Of a DNA stretch of 64,000 bases, positions 24,856 to 34,990 are shown one piece after another (within the stretch, counting starts at the first letter, position 1; each line of letters begins with the position of its first letter). Below the pieces are notes generated by a model. The model was given only the letters and a program-made list of their open reading frames with translations. It did no database searches and was not told where the DNA came from. The DNA is from Atopobium massiliense (lineage in GTDB: Bacteria > Actinomycetota > Coriobacteriia > Coriobacteriales > Atopobiaceae): NCBI GenBank assembly GCA_900343135.1, contig OPYK01000005.1, positions 62,001 to 126,000 on the forward strand, in the 5' to 3' direction. The position numbers and the translations under genes were made by a program.

Positions 24856-27630
24856 ATGAATCTTATTGTTACCGAGAAACATGATGCTGCGCAGCAGATA
24901 GCTCGCTTACTTTCAACTGTGGGCAGCCCCAAGGCCGATAAGGTGTACGATACGCCTATCTACCGCTTTACCTATCATGGTGATGACTGCGTGTGTATTG
25001 GACTTCGCGGTCACATTATGGTGCCCGATTTTCCCGTGTCGATGCATTTTGGCCCGCGAAAAGGCTGGTATGCTACGTCGCAAGATGGCGAGCGACTTCA
25101 AAGTGCCGCGCCTGACACGCTACCTCGCCCGCCTTACGACAAAAAACGCAAGCCCTACCTCAGTGACGGTATTGATATTAAGGGTTGGAAACTCGACAGC
25201 TTGCCCTACCTTATTTGGGCGCCTATCGAAAAGCTGCCAAGCGAAAAGGGCATTATCCGCGCGCTTAAAAACCTTGCTAAAAAGGCAAGCTCCATTGTGA
25301 TTGCTACCGACTTCGATAGGGAAGGCGAGCTTATAGGCTCAGATGCGCTGCACCAAATGCAGCAGGTAGCACCCGATATTCCGGTGTTTCGTGCGCGCTA
25401 TTCGGCGTTTACCAAACAAGAAATTGACACGGCGTTTTCGCATTTAGTTACCCTCGACCAAAATTTGGCCGATGCGGGTGAAAGCCGCCAGTATATCGAC
25501 CTTGTGTGGGGTGCTGTGCTTACGCGCTACTTAACGATGGCGCGTTTTAGCGGTCTTGGCAACGTACGCTCAGCAGGTCGTGTGCAAACGCCTACGCTTG
25601 CTCTTGTGGTTGAAAAAGAGCGTGAGCGGCAAGCGTTTATTCCCGAGGATTATTGGGTTATTTCGGCAACATTGCACGAAGGCGCTGAAGGCGCTGGCGC
25701 TCATGCTGATAGCGACGCTGATAAAACCGCTGCTGATGCAGACGGCAGCTTTAAGGCAACGCACACAACCGCGCGTTTTACCAACAAATCCGAGGCAGAT
25801 GCTGTGTATGCAGCCGTTAAAGACGCCAGCTGTGCGCGCATCACAAACCGCGAAGAAAAGTCGCGCACCACACGGCCTCCCGCGCCGTTTAACACTACAT
25901 CTCTGCAAGCTGCTGCTGCAGCAGAGGGGCTTTCACCTGCGCGAACGATGCGTATTGCCGAGTCGCTTTATATGGAAGGTTTAATTTCATATCCGCGCGT
26001 TGATAACACGGTGTATCCGTCGTCGCTTAATTTGCGTGAGTGCGTAACCATGCTTAAAAAGGTGCCGCAGTATCGTCCATATTGTGAACAGCTGTTGGCG
26101 CAGCCGCAGCTCCACGCTACGCGCGGCAAGCAGCAAACTACCGACCACCCGCCCATTTACCCAACGGCGCCTGCCGACCCGCAAAAGTTGCAGCCCGCAG
26201 CTTGGAAGCTGTATAACCTTATCGCGCGCCGCTTTTTAGCCACGCTGTCGCAGCAGTCGGTGAGTTTGCAAACAAAATTAACAATTGATATTAATGAGCA
26301 GCCCTTTGTTGCTACGGGTGTGGTGCTTGCAACGCCTGGTTTTCGTGCCATTTACCCATTTGGTCTGCGTAAAGACGACGTGCTTCCCAATTTGCAGCCG
26401 GGTGATGTGGCTTCGGTATTGGCTATTCAGTACGATGCAAAACAAACGGAGCCGCCCGCGCGGTATAGCCAGGGACGCCTTATTCAGGAGATGGAAAAGC
26501 GCGGCTTGGGCACCAAATCAACGCGTGCGTCTATTATTCAGCGTTTGTACGACGTAAAGTACCTTAAAGACGACCCCGCATGTCCGAGCCAGCTTGGTTG
26601 TGCGGTTATTGATGCGCTCTCGCAGTATGCGCCGCACATAACAACGCCCGAGATGACAGCACAGCTCGAAGAGGATATGACAAACGTTGCCGAAGGAAGA
26701 GACACGCAAACGAGCGTGGTTTCTCACTCGCGCGCATTATTGGCATCGATGATTGACGCGCTTATTGCGCACGTAGATGACGTGGGCGAGGCGCTGAAAG
26801 ATGCTGTTACTGCTGATGCAAAAGTGGGCGTGTGCCCAACCTGCGGCAAAGACCTTGTGATGAAAAATTCGCCCAAAACGCGGTCGCATTTTGTGGGCTG
26901 CTTGGGCTGGCCTGATTGTTCGGTAACCTATCCTGTGCCAACGGGCAAAATTGAAGCACTCCAGGGCGACGCTGCGCGTTGCAGTGTGTGTGGCGCCCCC
27001 AAAGTTAAGGTGCATCCGTTTCGTGCGCGTGCGTATGAACAGTGCATTAACCCAGCGTGTGCATCCAATCAGGAGCCCGATTTGGTGGTTGGCACGTGCA
27101 GCGTGTGTGCGCCGTTGAACAAGCCTTGCAAGCTTATTGCGCATAAAAGTGAGCGCACCGGCAAGCGCTTTATACGTTGCGAAAATTATGAGGAGTGTCA
27201 GGTGAGCTATCCTTTGCCGCAGCGAGGCGAGCTTGAAGCAACGCAGGATACCTGCGACGCATGCGGAGCACCTGAAGTTATTGTGCACACGCAGCGTGGC
27301 CCTTGGCGCATTTGCGTGAATATGAATTGTCCTACCAAAGCTGCGGTGGCGTCGGGTGCGCGTGGACGCGGGCGAAGTGCGAGTGCTAAAAGTGCTGGTA
27401 GTAAGGCTAAAAGCAGCAAGGCGGCCAAGAGTACTGGTGCAGCTAAGACTTCAAAGACTACTAAGACTACGCGCGCTACCAAAACTACCAAAACTACTAA
27501 AACTACTAAAACTACTAAAACTACTAAAACTACCAAAACTACCAAGGTAAAAACAACCCGTGCAAAAGCTGTTGCTGCAGACGCTGTATCAGCCGCAGAT
27601 AGCGCCTCTACCACCACCCCGTTGGCATAG
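24856..27630 (+). CDS. topA: Type IA DNA topoisomerase I, archaeal-like, with zinc ribbons and Lys/Thr tail
   Basis: 924 residues. Toprim domain at 1-170 (LIVTEKHDAA start, acidic ATDFDREGELIG near 151). The catalytic region GLISYPRVDNTVYP places the active tyrosine near 378. That motif is the archaeal/reverse-gyrase form, where most bacterial TopA has ITYMRTDS. From about 659 come four Cys-rich ribbons (for example CPTCGK and CSVCGAP). The last 90 residues are Ala/Ser/Lys then (Thr-Thr-Lys) repeats, a basic DNA-binding tail. It relaxes negative supercoils. A palindrome GTTGTACGTACAAC lies in the upstream spacer at 24760-24773. Confidence 0.92.
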   Translation: MNLIVTEKHDAAQQIARLLSTVGSPKADKVYDTPIYRFTYHGDDCVCIGLRGHIMVPDFPVSMHFGPRKGWYATSQDGERLQSAAPDTLPRPPYDKKRKPYLSDGIDIKGWKLDSLPYLIWAPIEKLPSEKGIIRALKNLAKKASSIVIATDFDREGELIGSDALHQMQQVAPDIPVFRARYSAFTKQEIDTAFSHLVTLDQNLADAGESRQYIDLVWGAVLTRYLTMARFSGLGNVRSAGRVQTPTLALVVEKERERQAFIPEDYWVISATLHEGAEGAGAHADSDADKTAADADGSFKATHTTARFTNKSEADAVYAAVKDASCARITNREEKSRTTRPPAPFNTTSLQAAAAAEGLSPARTMRIAESLYMEGLISYPRVDNTVYPSSLNLRECVTMLKKVPQYRPYCEQLLAQPQLHATRGKQQTTDHPPIYPTAPADPQKLQPAAWKLYNLIARRFLATLSQQSVSLQTKLTIDINEQPFVATGVVLATPGFRAIYPFGLRKDDVLPNLQPGDVASVLAIQYDAKQTEPPARYSQGRLIQEMEKRGLGTKSTRASIIQRLYDVKYLKDDPACPSQLGCAVIDALSQYAPHITTPEMTAQLEEDMTNVAEGRDTQTSVVSHSRALLASMIDALIAHVDDVGEALKDAVTADAKVGVCPTCGKDLVMKNSPKTRSHFVGCLGWPDCSVTYPVPTGKIEALQGDAARCSVCGAPKVKVHPFRARAYEQCINPACASNQEPDLVVGTCSVCAPLNKPCKLIAHKSERTGKRFIRCENYEECQVSYPLPQRGELEATQDTCDACGAPEVIVHTQRGPWRICVNMNCPTKAAVASGARGRGRSASAKSAGSKAKSSKAAKSTGAAKTSKTTKTTRATKTTKTTKTTKTTKTTKTTKTTKVKTTRAKAVAADAVSAADSASTTTPLA
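27478..27546 (+). repeat. 9-bp coding repeats in the topA tail
   Basis: About seven and a half copies of a 9-bp unit, ACTACTAAA or ACTACCAAA, each encoding Thr-Thr-Lys. Near-identical units suggest recent slippage, so tail length probably varies between strains without breaking frame. Confidence 0.85.
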
Positions 27631-27647
27631 TTGGGTGAGTGATGAGT

Positions 27648-28271
27648 ATGTTTATTACGTTTGAAGGCATTGACGGCTGCGGCAAAACAACGCAGGTAAA
27701 ACGCCTTGTTTCGGCGTTTCGACGTGCTGGTAACAAGGTGGTGTCTCTGCGTGAGCCGGGCGGTACCACGATTTCTGAGGCAATTCGCTCGATGGTGCTT
27801 AATCCTGCGATGTCCTCGATGTGCAATGAAACTGAGCTTTTGCTCTATGAAGCAGCACGCGCACAACTCGTGCGCGAAGTAATTGAGCCTGCGCTTGCGC
27901 GCGATGTGGTTGTTGTGTGCGACCGGTATGCCGATTCGACCTTTGCCTATCAATACGCAGCACGTGGCCTTGATAAGGAGCTTGTATGCAGGGCAAATGA
28001 GCTTGGCAGCTGCGGTGTTGTGCCCGATATTACGATTGTGCTTGATATGGACGTTGATACTGCATACCGCCGTGCAACTGCTCAAAGCTGCGATCGTCTT
28101 GAGCAAGAAGGCAGGGAGTTTCAAACGCGCGTGCGTAATGGATATATTGAACTTGCGCGGCTGTATCCCGAGCGCGTACACCTTATTGGCGGCGATGACA
28201 CCCCGCAGGCGGTGTTTAACCGTATTTGCGTTGTGCTTGGTGAGTGCAAGAAGGCCGCGGCGCTGCTGTAA
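27648..28271 (+). CDS. tmk: Thymidylate kinase
   Basis: 207 residues. The P-loop FEGIDGCGKTT begins at residue 4, and the DRYADSTFAYQ motif and the REPGGT dTMP-binding loop are all present. It phosphorylates dTMP to dTDP. The ATG at 27648 gives the common MFITFEGIDG start with GGTGAG eight bases upstream; GTG 27639 and ATG 27642 are in-frame alternatives. It opens the conserved tmk-holB-ricT order also known in Bacillus. The 28290-28301 palindrome GGTACGCGTACC lies in the following spacer. Confidence 0.95.
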   Translation: MFITFEGIDGCGKTTQVKRLVSAFRRAGNKVVSLREPGGTTISEAIRSMVLNPAMSSMCNETELLLYEAARAQLVREVIEPALARDVVVVCDRYADSTFAYQYAARGLDKELVCRANELGSCGVVPDITIVLDMDVDTAYRRATAQSCDRLEQEGREFQTRVRNGYIELARLYPERVHLIGGDDTPQAVFNRICVVLGECKKAAALL

Positions 28272-28445
28272 GCGGCATTGTTGTAAAATGGTACGCGTAC
28301 CTGCGGTTTGCATAGCGCTCTTTGTAGTGCACACAAAGGGCATGCTGGTGTGCGCATGGTTGATTGTGCACCTGTTATGCAGCGGCTTTTATGCCGGTGG
28401 CCGGCGTATACATGTGAGTTTTAACGGTTGAGTGTGGGGGATCTT

Positions 28446-29633
28446 TTGGCGGTATTCGACATGTCGCACGATAATGCACACATACGAGCCTTGCAGCCTC
28501 GTGTCTGTACATTTTTTCAGCGGGCGTATACAACGCAGCATCTTTCGCAAAGCTATTTGTTTATTGGCGCCGATGGTACCGGTATCGACGAGGTTGTGTG
28601 CGGCGTTGCGCAAATGCTTATGTGCCCGCATGGTGCTTGCACCAGTTGCGAGGCGTGTACGCGTGTTGCCCGCGGTGTTCATCCCGATGTACACATCCTG
28701 CAGCCCGAAAGCGCAAGCGGCTATGTTATTGCTCAAATTGAAGATCTTATTGAGCAAGCATGGCGCGGACCAATTTGCGCACAAAACAAACTGTTTGTTA
28801 TTCACAAAGCGCAGCTTCTGCGTGACAACGCTGCAAATGCGCTGCTCAAGATACTTGAAGAGCCGCCTTCTCATACGCATTTTATTTTAATTGCCCGCGA
28901 TGCATCCCTTGTGCTTTCTACCATTGTGTCGCGTTGTCAGTGTATCCCATTTGTAATGCCCACCCGTGCGCGCGCAGAAGAGCTTGTTGAACATGCTGCA
29001 CATGTGGAGCCCGCTTCCGCGAAAGCTGCCCTGTATGCAGCGCAAAATCCAAAGCGCGCCATTGCTATGCTTACCTGTCCCGCTTCACAAGATGTGCGCG
29101 CGCAAATTATTGCCCTTATGCAGCGCATGCATACAGCAGATAGTTGGGATATTATTGAAGCAGCTGATGCTATTGGCGAAACCATGCAGCTACCTGTAGA
29201 CACTGAGGCACAAAGCCTTGCATCTGAGCTTGAACATACCAAAGATTTTTTGAGCAGTGCCGCAAAAAAGCAGCTTGAGCTAAAGCAAAAGCGTCAGGTA
29301 ACAGCTCTTCACAAGGCGCAGCTGTTTGACAGCTTAGATATGGTGCGTGCACTTTTGCGTGATGCTTTGTGTATGGCAACAGGCATGGATGCGCAAGAAA
29401 CGGACAGTGCTACCGAAGCGCCTGGTAGTGAGAGTGTGCTGGTGTGTGCCGACGCGCACGATGTGTGCGTGTTGCTCAGCCAAACATGCACACCAACAGC
29501 GCTTATAGCTGCGCTTTCGTTTATCGACACTATACATGAATACATTACACGCAACGTTACGCCACAATGCTGTCTTGAAGCCTTATTTGTAGGCATAAAG
29601 GAGAAGCTCTATGCCAGTAGTACTACCCGTTAA
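28446..29633 (+). CDS. holB: DNA polymerase III delta' subunit
   Basis: About 395 residues. AAA+ clamp-loader subunit with the zinc-binding cysteines CPHGACTSCEAC, NAANALLKILEEPPSH and the SRC motif (STIVSRCQ) used in clamp-loader activation. The P-loop position reads GADGTGIDE, with no GKT, consistent with a non-hydrolysing delta' protomer. The start is uncertain: TTG 28446 follows a G-rich box, while TTG 28428, GTG 28434 and ATG 28461 are in frame. It overlaps ricT by 23 bases. Confidence 0.88.
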   Translation: MAVFDMSHDNAHIRALQPRVCTFFQRAYTTQHLSQSYLFIGADGTGIDEVVCGVAQMLMCPHGACTSCEACTRVARGVHPDVHILQPESASGYVIAQIEDLIEQAWRGPICAQNKLFVIHKAQLLRDNAANALLKILEEPPSHTHFILIARDASLVLSTIVSRCQCIPFVMPTRARAEELVEHAAHVEPASAKAALYAAQNPKRAIAMLTCPASQDVRAQIIALMQRMHTADSWDIIEAADAIGETMQLPVDTEAQSLASELEHTKDFLSSAAKKQLELKQKRQVTALHKAQLFDSLDMVRALLRDALCMATGMDAQETDSATEAPGSESVLVCADAHDVCVLLSQTCTPTALIAALSFIDTIHEYITRNVTPQCCLEALFVGIKEKLYASSTTR

Positions 29634-30564
29634 ATGTAAGTTTTCTGCCCATGAGCTGTGGTTTAACCCGGCGTCGAGCAATGCGCATACTGCCGATCAC
29701 GTTATTTGCACCACGTCGCGCGGCCAAGTTATGGGCGTTGTTGTGGGCGAAGCCTATAGCATTTCCGATAGCCATTACGAAACCGTGTGTGGCACCTGCG
29801 AGCTTAAAAGCGTTGTGCGTGTGGCAACCGATGCCGATTTGGAGTATGCGTCTACGCTTTCTTTTAAGGCGTCAGCCGCGCTTGATGTATGTAACAGGCT
29901 GGTAGATGAGCTTAAGCTCGATATGAAGCCTGTTGGCGTTGAATATATGTTTTCGGGCGATAGCGCTGTGTGTTATTTTGTGGCGGACGATCGTATCGAC
30001 TTTCGCCAGCTTGTACGTGCGCTTGGGCATGAATTGGGCGTGCGTATTGACATGCATCAGCTGGGTATTCGTGAACAATCGGCACTTGCCGGCGGCTTTG
30101 CTCATTGCGGACAAGAGCTATGCTGTGCGCGGTTTGGTCGTGGCTTTGACAGCGTGTCGATACGCATGGCAAAAGAGCAGGATTTGCCCTTAAATTCGGC
30201 AAAAATTTCGGGCGCGTGTGGCAGGCTTATGTGCTGTTTGCGCTATGAGTTTGAAGCCTATCACGATTTTAAAAAGCGTGCGCCTAAACCGCGTGCGCTT
30301 ATTTCAACGCCACTTGGTGTGGCAACAGTTATTGAACACAATACGCCCAAAGAGGAAATTGTGCTGCGGCTCGAAGACGGTAAACGCATCGTTATTGCAC
30401 TGCGTGACATGGATACATCGCCGCAGGCACATGGCCATGGTGTGCAGCAGGGTTGCACGTGTAGACCCAATCGCATTACGCACGACGCGTTGGCGCGTCT
30501 TGATTCTCCCGAAATTAAAAAAGCACTTGCTGAGCTTGAAGCAAACCGCAGCTCGCAACATTAA
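29611..30564 (+). CDS. ricT: PSP1-domain protein RicT (YaaT)
   Basis: 317 residues. The PSP1 domain contains FAHCGQELCCARF and the downstream ISGACGRLMCCLRYE, whose cysteines match the Fe-S ligating residues of RicT. In Bacillus RicT acts with RicA and RicF in mRNA processing by RNase Y; those partners are not in this window, so the partnership here is inference. AAAGGAG gives a clear start within the end of holB. The C-terminal third has a His/Cys-containing low-complexity segment. Confidence 0.92.
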   Translation: MPVVLPVKCKFSAHELWFNPASSNAHTADHVICTTSRGQVMGVVVGEAYSISDSHYETVCGTCELKSVVRVATDADLEYASTLSFKASAALDVCNRLVDELKLDMKPVGVEYMFSGDSAVCYFVADDRIDFRQLVRALGHELGVRIDMHQLGIREQSALAGGFAHCGQELCCARFGRGFDSVSIRMAKEQDLPLNSAKISGACGRLMCCLRYEFEAYHDFKKRAPKPRALISTPLGVATVIEHNTPKEEIVLRLEDGKRIVIALRDMDTSPQAHGHGVQQGCTCRPNRITHDALARLDSPEIKKALAELEANRSSQH

Positions 30565-30633
30565 CTACTACATATGACGCTCGCTATATGCTCGCGTGCA
30601 GCGTTTGCGCGCCCGCAGTTGGAAGGAACTACT

Positions 30634-31107
30634 ATGGGGTTTGGACTTAAAACAGAAGCGCATTTTAATGCGGCACATTTTCTTACCGATTTTCAGGGGA
30701 AATGCGAAAACATTCATGGTCATCGCTGGCGTGTGGTGGTGTATTTGTATGCCGATACGCTTGATACCTCGGGCGAAAACCGCGACATGCTTATCGATTT
30801 TGGTGTGTTTAAAAAGGCAGTTCGTGAAGAAGTTGCCAAGTTTGACCATCAATTTATTGTTGAGCGCGGCTCGCTTGCAAACGATACCATTGCGTGTCTT
30901 GAGCGTGAAACATTTTCGCTGCTCATGGTAGATTTTAGAACTACTGCCGAAAATTTTGCGCGTTATTTTTATACGCGTCTTTCAAGCCGCGGTTTTGGGG
31001 TGTCGCGCGTGGATGTATACGAAACGCCTAATAACTGCGCCATATATTATGGACCTTGTGGCGGGCCTCATGACGGCTCGGATGCGTCCGTTGTACATAT
31101 GGCATAA
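30634..31107 (+). CDS. queD: 6-pyruvoyl-tetrahydropterin synthase/QueD family protein
   Basis: 157 residues of the T-fold PTPS/QueD family. The zinc triad is H15, H28 and H30 (CENIHGHRW), with C24 as the candidate catalytic cysteine. The queuosine-pathway enzyme makes 6-carboxytetrahydropterin. No queC, queE or preQ1 riboswitch is beside it, so pathway membership is not proven by context. GGAAGGA precedes the ATG at 30634; upstream in-frame starts lack such a site. Confidence 0.88.
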   Translation: MGFGLKTEAHFNAAHFLTDFQGKCENIHGHRWRVVVYLYADTLDTSGENRDMLIDFGVFKKAVREEVAKFDHQFIVERGSLANDTIACLERETFSLLMVDFRTTAENFARYFYTRLSSRGFGVSRVDVYETPNNCAIYYGPCGGPHDGSDASVVHMA

Positions 31108-31329
31108 GCTTTATGTATACCATTTTGAGCATGTAGTATGCATGCTACGAATATGTTTTGCGCCCTGCATAGGCACCTTGTTTTGGTGCAGTTTTAGTGC
31201 GGTTAGTGTTGTGCAGCCCCGCACGAAACGTGCCGCGCTTACGTATGTACAATGATATGTCTAGCCTATGGAGTATCCTTATACATACGCAAAGTACGCG
31301 TATTGTTAGGCATTAAACAAAGGGGTTTC

Positions 31330-34300
31330 ATGTACTCAGTATCATCATATGTAACCTTACCTGTTTTAGAAGGCGATCAGGCTCCCTGTGACGAAGGCGC
31401 AGCATGTGCATCTGATGCATCTGCCACGTTACCTGCTATTACGTCATTTGTCGATGCAGTTAAGAGCGCAGCGCGCACACATGAGCGTGTTGTAGTACTT
31501 GCGCAAACACCCGCCGAGCACGCTATGCTCAAACACTGTATTGCGGCTGCGGCTGGCGCAGCATGTGGCATAAGCGTTGTATCGTTGAGATCGTGGCTGA
31601 GCTCTACCTGGGATACCTGGGGCGATGGTCGCACGGTTATTACGCCAGCTGCGCGCTATCTTGCCTTGGTACGCGTGCTTGAGCGTGTGCATAAAACAGG
31701 TGTAGTGGCAACCGGTGCTAATACTGGTACTGATGGAGATGCCGCCGCTGCAGCTGGCGCTGATGTTGCTAGCGAAGATGCAGCTACTAATACCTCGACT
31801 GCCGCGTGCTACAACGTGGTGTATAACGATGTTGCACTTAGCAACGATGCACCCGCAGGTGCACTTGAATTTGCTGGTAGTCATAGCATAACTCCTGGTA
31901 TTGTGTCTATCATGGCGCGCATGATGGAGCGCGCATGTGCATACATACCGCCTTCAACCAGTGCCGATACGCCCTATGTGCAGTGGGTGGCACTTGTTGC
32001 ACAAACGTATTGCAATTACATACATACGCGCGGATTTATTGAGCCTACAATGCTTGTCGGCGAACTTGAGGCAACACTTTCACCCTCCTTTTCGTATCCC
32101 GCGTTTGTTGTGTGGGGCGATATGGCAACTTGTGCGTTGTCTGCGTTCGATATTCATACATATAACTGGCTTAGCACCAAGCGTAGCATTACGTTTGTGC
32201 ATCCGTATTCAGGTGAGGTTTCGCTGTGGCGCGCGCGCAATGCGTGGTGTGGGCCCAGCAGCGATGCTGCAAACGCACACAATGAAGCAGATATGTTTTG
32301 TGCGTATCGCCAGCACTATGGCCTATCTCGTGAGCTTGATGCAGTCCGCGCGGCAATTTTTACCGGTCGTGTTATACGCGATGAGCGCGCTGGTGATGTA
32401 GACGTGCTGCATGCTGCGGCGTCGCTCAGTGTGGCTGAGCTTATACGCCGCAAAGTAGCCACCTTATGTGATGAGGCGGGCTGTCGTAGCATTACGGTGA
32501 GCTGTTCTAATCCATACCGCATGTTCCAAAGCCTTGCACCTAAATTGTATGCGCAGCGCTGTAATGTACGTGCGTTTGTGCAGCTTCCGCTTTCGCGCGT
32601 TGCATGTGTGCCCATTATTCTGAGTTTTATGCGCAGTGTTATATCCCTTTATGAGTTGCAGCAATCCTGGCCACAAGCTACGCAGGTAGATGATGCTACG
32701 TTTGTTGCGCTTGGTGATATGTCGTGGTGGCCACCAGCCGAACTCACCGACTTTTTAACCTGTCAGGTTGCGCAGATGAATGTTGCCAATGCCTATAGGC
32801 TTAATACCATGTGGCGTCAAAACCGCCTGCTTACGCCCGAGCTTGTGTTAACGCACCTTATGTCTAAAACGTTTGTTTCAGAACCTACCATACAGTTTGT
32901 GCGCAATCTTTTAAAAGGTAGGCTGTATGCTGCACTTCAACAGCTTGCCTGTGTGTTTGAGAGTTATACACCTCAAAAAGACTGCGTGCCCGATGAACAC
33001 AACGGTGATATTGAGCTTGGGGAAAGCATGCGCAATGCCTTCTCAGAAGAGCTTACGCGCACCGCACTTTCGGCGCTTGTTCAGGCTGCACAAGGTGTAA
33101 CGCGCTGGCATACTATTGATGATATACGCGCAGGTGTAGGTGTAGACGCAGGCGTTGCAGACAGCCAGCGTACAAAAAAACAATCACCAACACCATTGCA
33201 AATTTGTGCACTTATGCGCCATCAATTCGATTTGCTCGAAAAGCTTACCTGTGAGCAGAGCGTGCACTGTGTGCCACAGCTGAGCTGCAGCAATGCACGT
33301 GCAACAGTTCAGCTCTGCACCATAACGCAAGCAGCACAAGCACCTGCGCAAAGTGTAGATGCTGTTATTATTGCCGATTCTACAAGCGCACAAAGTCCCA
33401 TTACCACAAATGAGCAGCAAGATGTGCGCACCCTCAATGAGCTGCATATTGAGCGCATGCCTGAACCGTTGGTAACTGCTCGCTATGCGTTTTTGCGCCT
33501 GTTGCATACAGCACGCACCCATGTGAGCGTTGAGCGCGAGCTGCTTATGAGCGATGCAAGTACCATGTATCCCTCGGTTATGACTATCGATTTATTGGCA
33601 TGCTATGGTCTTGAGAATGACAAACCAAAAGACGAAAAATCAAAAGACGACACGCCCCGCTCCTTGCCCACGTATGCACTCTCCGAAAAAGATGTGCTCA
33701 GCTGCATTGATGCTGCCTTGTGTGATGGCGCGTCCACGCGGCAGGTAACTGAAGAAGAAGTTGATTATGCAGGTCATCTTGCACAAGAAAACTATCCGCT
33801 TCTTAACATGCATTCGCAGGGGTCGATGGTGCCACAGCATGAGTTTATATTGAGCGCGTCGCAAATTGAAGAATATTTGCACTGCCCGTATAGCTGGTTT
33901 TATAGCAGGCACATTCCGCCAGCGCGGATTGATGCTGAGTTTTCATTTCCCGAAACAGGCACCTTTGTACATGGCATACTCGAAACACTCCATCGCAAGC
34001 TCTACGAAGACGCGGTACCAGCGCAGGTATTTACCAAAACAAGTACGCCTGCAAGCATGCCCTATTACAGTGCCACGGCACGCATTACCGAAGACACATG
34101 TGCTTTGGCACAGGCCTTATTTGAAACGCTCTGGCAGCAGCGGTTGCACGCGCAGTATCGCAAACGTAGTGGTAAAGAGCTTATGCGCAGCCAGGCATAC
34201 ATTCCGCACACTGTGCAGGATAAACGCTTGCTCGATGAAGTGCACGATAATGTGCGTGGTTTTTTGAAGTTTGAAGCGGGGCGCTTGTGTGGTTTTTCGC

Positions 34301-34977
34301 CCACGTTTTTTGAATGGCGATTTGGTAAAGGCGATGGCTTAGTGCGCTATGCAGGCATGTATGTTGCAGGCTCGATAGACCGCGTTGATATCGACGATAA
34401 GGGACGCATGCTTATTATCGATTACAAATACAAAAATCCCGATAAGCTCGATGATTATGTACCCTTGAGCTCTGAGGCGGCAAAGGTTGTACAAGAAACC
34501 CTGCAGGTAAGCGACATCGACCTGCCGCGCTACGTGCAAACACTTATGTATGCTCAGATTATTCGGCGTAGCTATGCGAACTGTCGCCTTGCTAACGGCA
34601 GCCCTATTACTATTGCAGGTGCGTTGTATGTGTCGGCTCAGCGGTCTTCGTCGCGCGACTACACCATACGAGGTGCTATTCTTGAGGACTTTGAGGCGCG
34701 TGTGTTTGGAGATAGTGCCCTTATGACCCATGATAAAACGTGTGCGCGTATGGTTGTGCCAAAGGACTTGTATTACGAAAAAACAGGCGCATATGGCATG
34801 AACGCGCTTCTCGATTATGTAGAAGATTGCATTGAACAGCGCATGTCTGCGCTGGTAGAAGGCACCATTGCGCCTGCCGATATAAGCCTTAAGCACCAAA
34901 AAGATTGTCGCGTGTGTGCGAGCGCAGCGAGCATTGGCCGCGTGCTTTATTGCACACCCGCAGCATCGCTGCAGTAA
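31330..34977 (+). CDS. addB: AddB-like nuclease/helicase subunit of AddAB
   Basis: 1215 residues. It is the likely AddB: the large N-terminal two-thirds have helicase-like length but no Walker A. The C-terminal third has a PD-(D/E)XK nuclease (GSIDRVDIDD and IIDYKYKNP, about 1020-1035), with cysteines at about 850 (HCPYSW) and 1192, 1195, 1207 (CRVCAS region) that would bind a 4Fe-4S cluster. An Ala/Thr-rich insertion sits near residue 130. AAAGGGG precedes the ATG at 31330. It is followed 13 bases later by addA. Confidence 0.88.
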   Translation: MYSVSSYVTLPVLEGDQAPCDEGAACASDASATLPAITSFVDAVKSAARTHERVVVLAQTPAEHAMLKHCIAAAAGAACGISVVSLRSWLSSTWDTWGDGRTVITPAARYLALVRVLERVHKTGVVATGANTGTDGDAAAAAGADVASEDAATNTSTAACYNVVYNDVALSNDAPAGALEFAGSHSITPGIVSIMARMMERACAYIPPSTSADTPYVQWVALVAQTYCNYIHTRGFIEPTMLVGELEATLSPSFSYPAFVVWGDMATCALSAFDIHTYNWLSTKRSITFVHPYSGEVSLWRARNAWCGPSSDAANAHNEADMFCAYRQHYGLSRELDAVRAAIFTGRVIRDERAGDVDVLHAAASLSVAELIRRKVATLCDEAGCRSITVSCSNPYRMFQSLAPKLYAQRCNVRAFVQLPLSRVACVPIILSFMRSVISLYELQQSWPQATQVDDATFVALGDMSWWPPAELTDFLTCQVAQMNVANAYRLNTMWRQNRLLTPELVLTHLMSKTFVSEPTIQFVRNLLKGRLYAALQQLACVFESYTPQKDCVPDEHNGDIELGESMRNAFSEELTRTALSALVQAAQGVTRWHTIDDIRAGVGVDAGVADSQRTKKQSPTPLQICALMRHQFDLLEKLTCEQSVHCVPQLSCSNARATVQLCTITQAAQAPAQSVDAVIIADSTSAQSPITTNEQQDVRTLNELHIERMPEPLVTARYAFLRLLHTARTHVSVERELLMSDASTMYPSVMTIDLLACYGLENDKPKDEKSKDDTPRSLPTYALSEKDVLSCIDAALCDGASTRQVTEEEVDYAGHLAQENYPLLNMHSQGSMVPQHEFILSASQIEEYLHCPYSWFYSRHIPPARIDAEFSFPETGTFVHGILETLHRKLYEDAVPAQVFTKTSTPASMPYYSATARITEDTCALAQALFETLWQQRLHAQYRKRSGKELMRSQAYIPHTVQDKRLLDEVHDNVRGFLKFEAGRLCGFSPTFFEWRFGKGDGLVRYAGMYVAGSIDRVDIDDKGRMLIIDYKYKNPDKLDDYVPLSSEAAKVVQETLQVSDIDLPRYVQTLMYAQIIRRSYANCRLANGSPITIAGALYVSAQRSSSRDYTIRGAILEDFEARVFGDSALMTHDKTCARMVVPKDLYYEKTGAYGMNALLDYVEDCIEQRMSALVEGTIAPADISLKHQKDCRVCASAASIGRVLYCTPAASLQ

Positions 34978-34990
34978 GGAAGTGCACTAC

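Noticed and set aside
27207-28343. 378-codon minus-strand ORF
   Set aside because: Antisense to topA and tmk; its Val/Leu repeats are the mirror of the Thr-Thr-Lys coding repeat.
30565-30633. preQ1 riboswitch before queD
   Set aside because: Only about 70 bases upstream and no recognisable preQ1 aptamer pattern.
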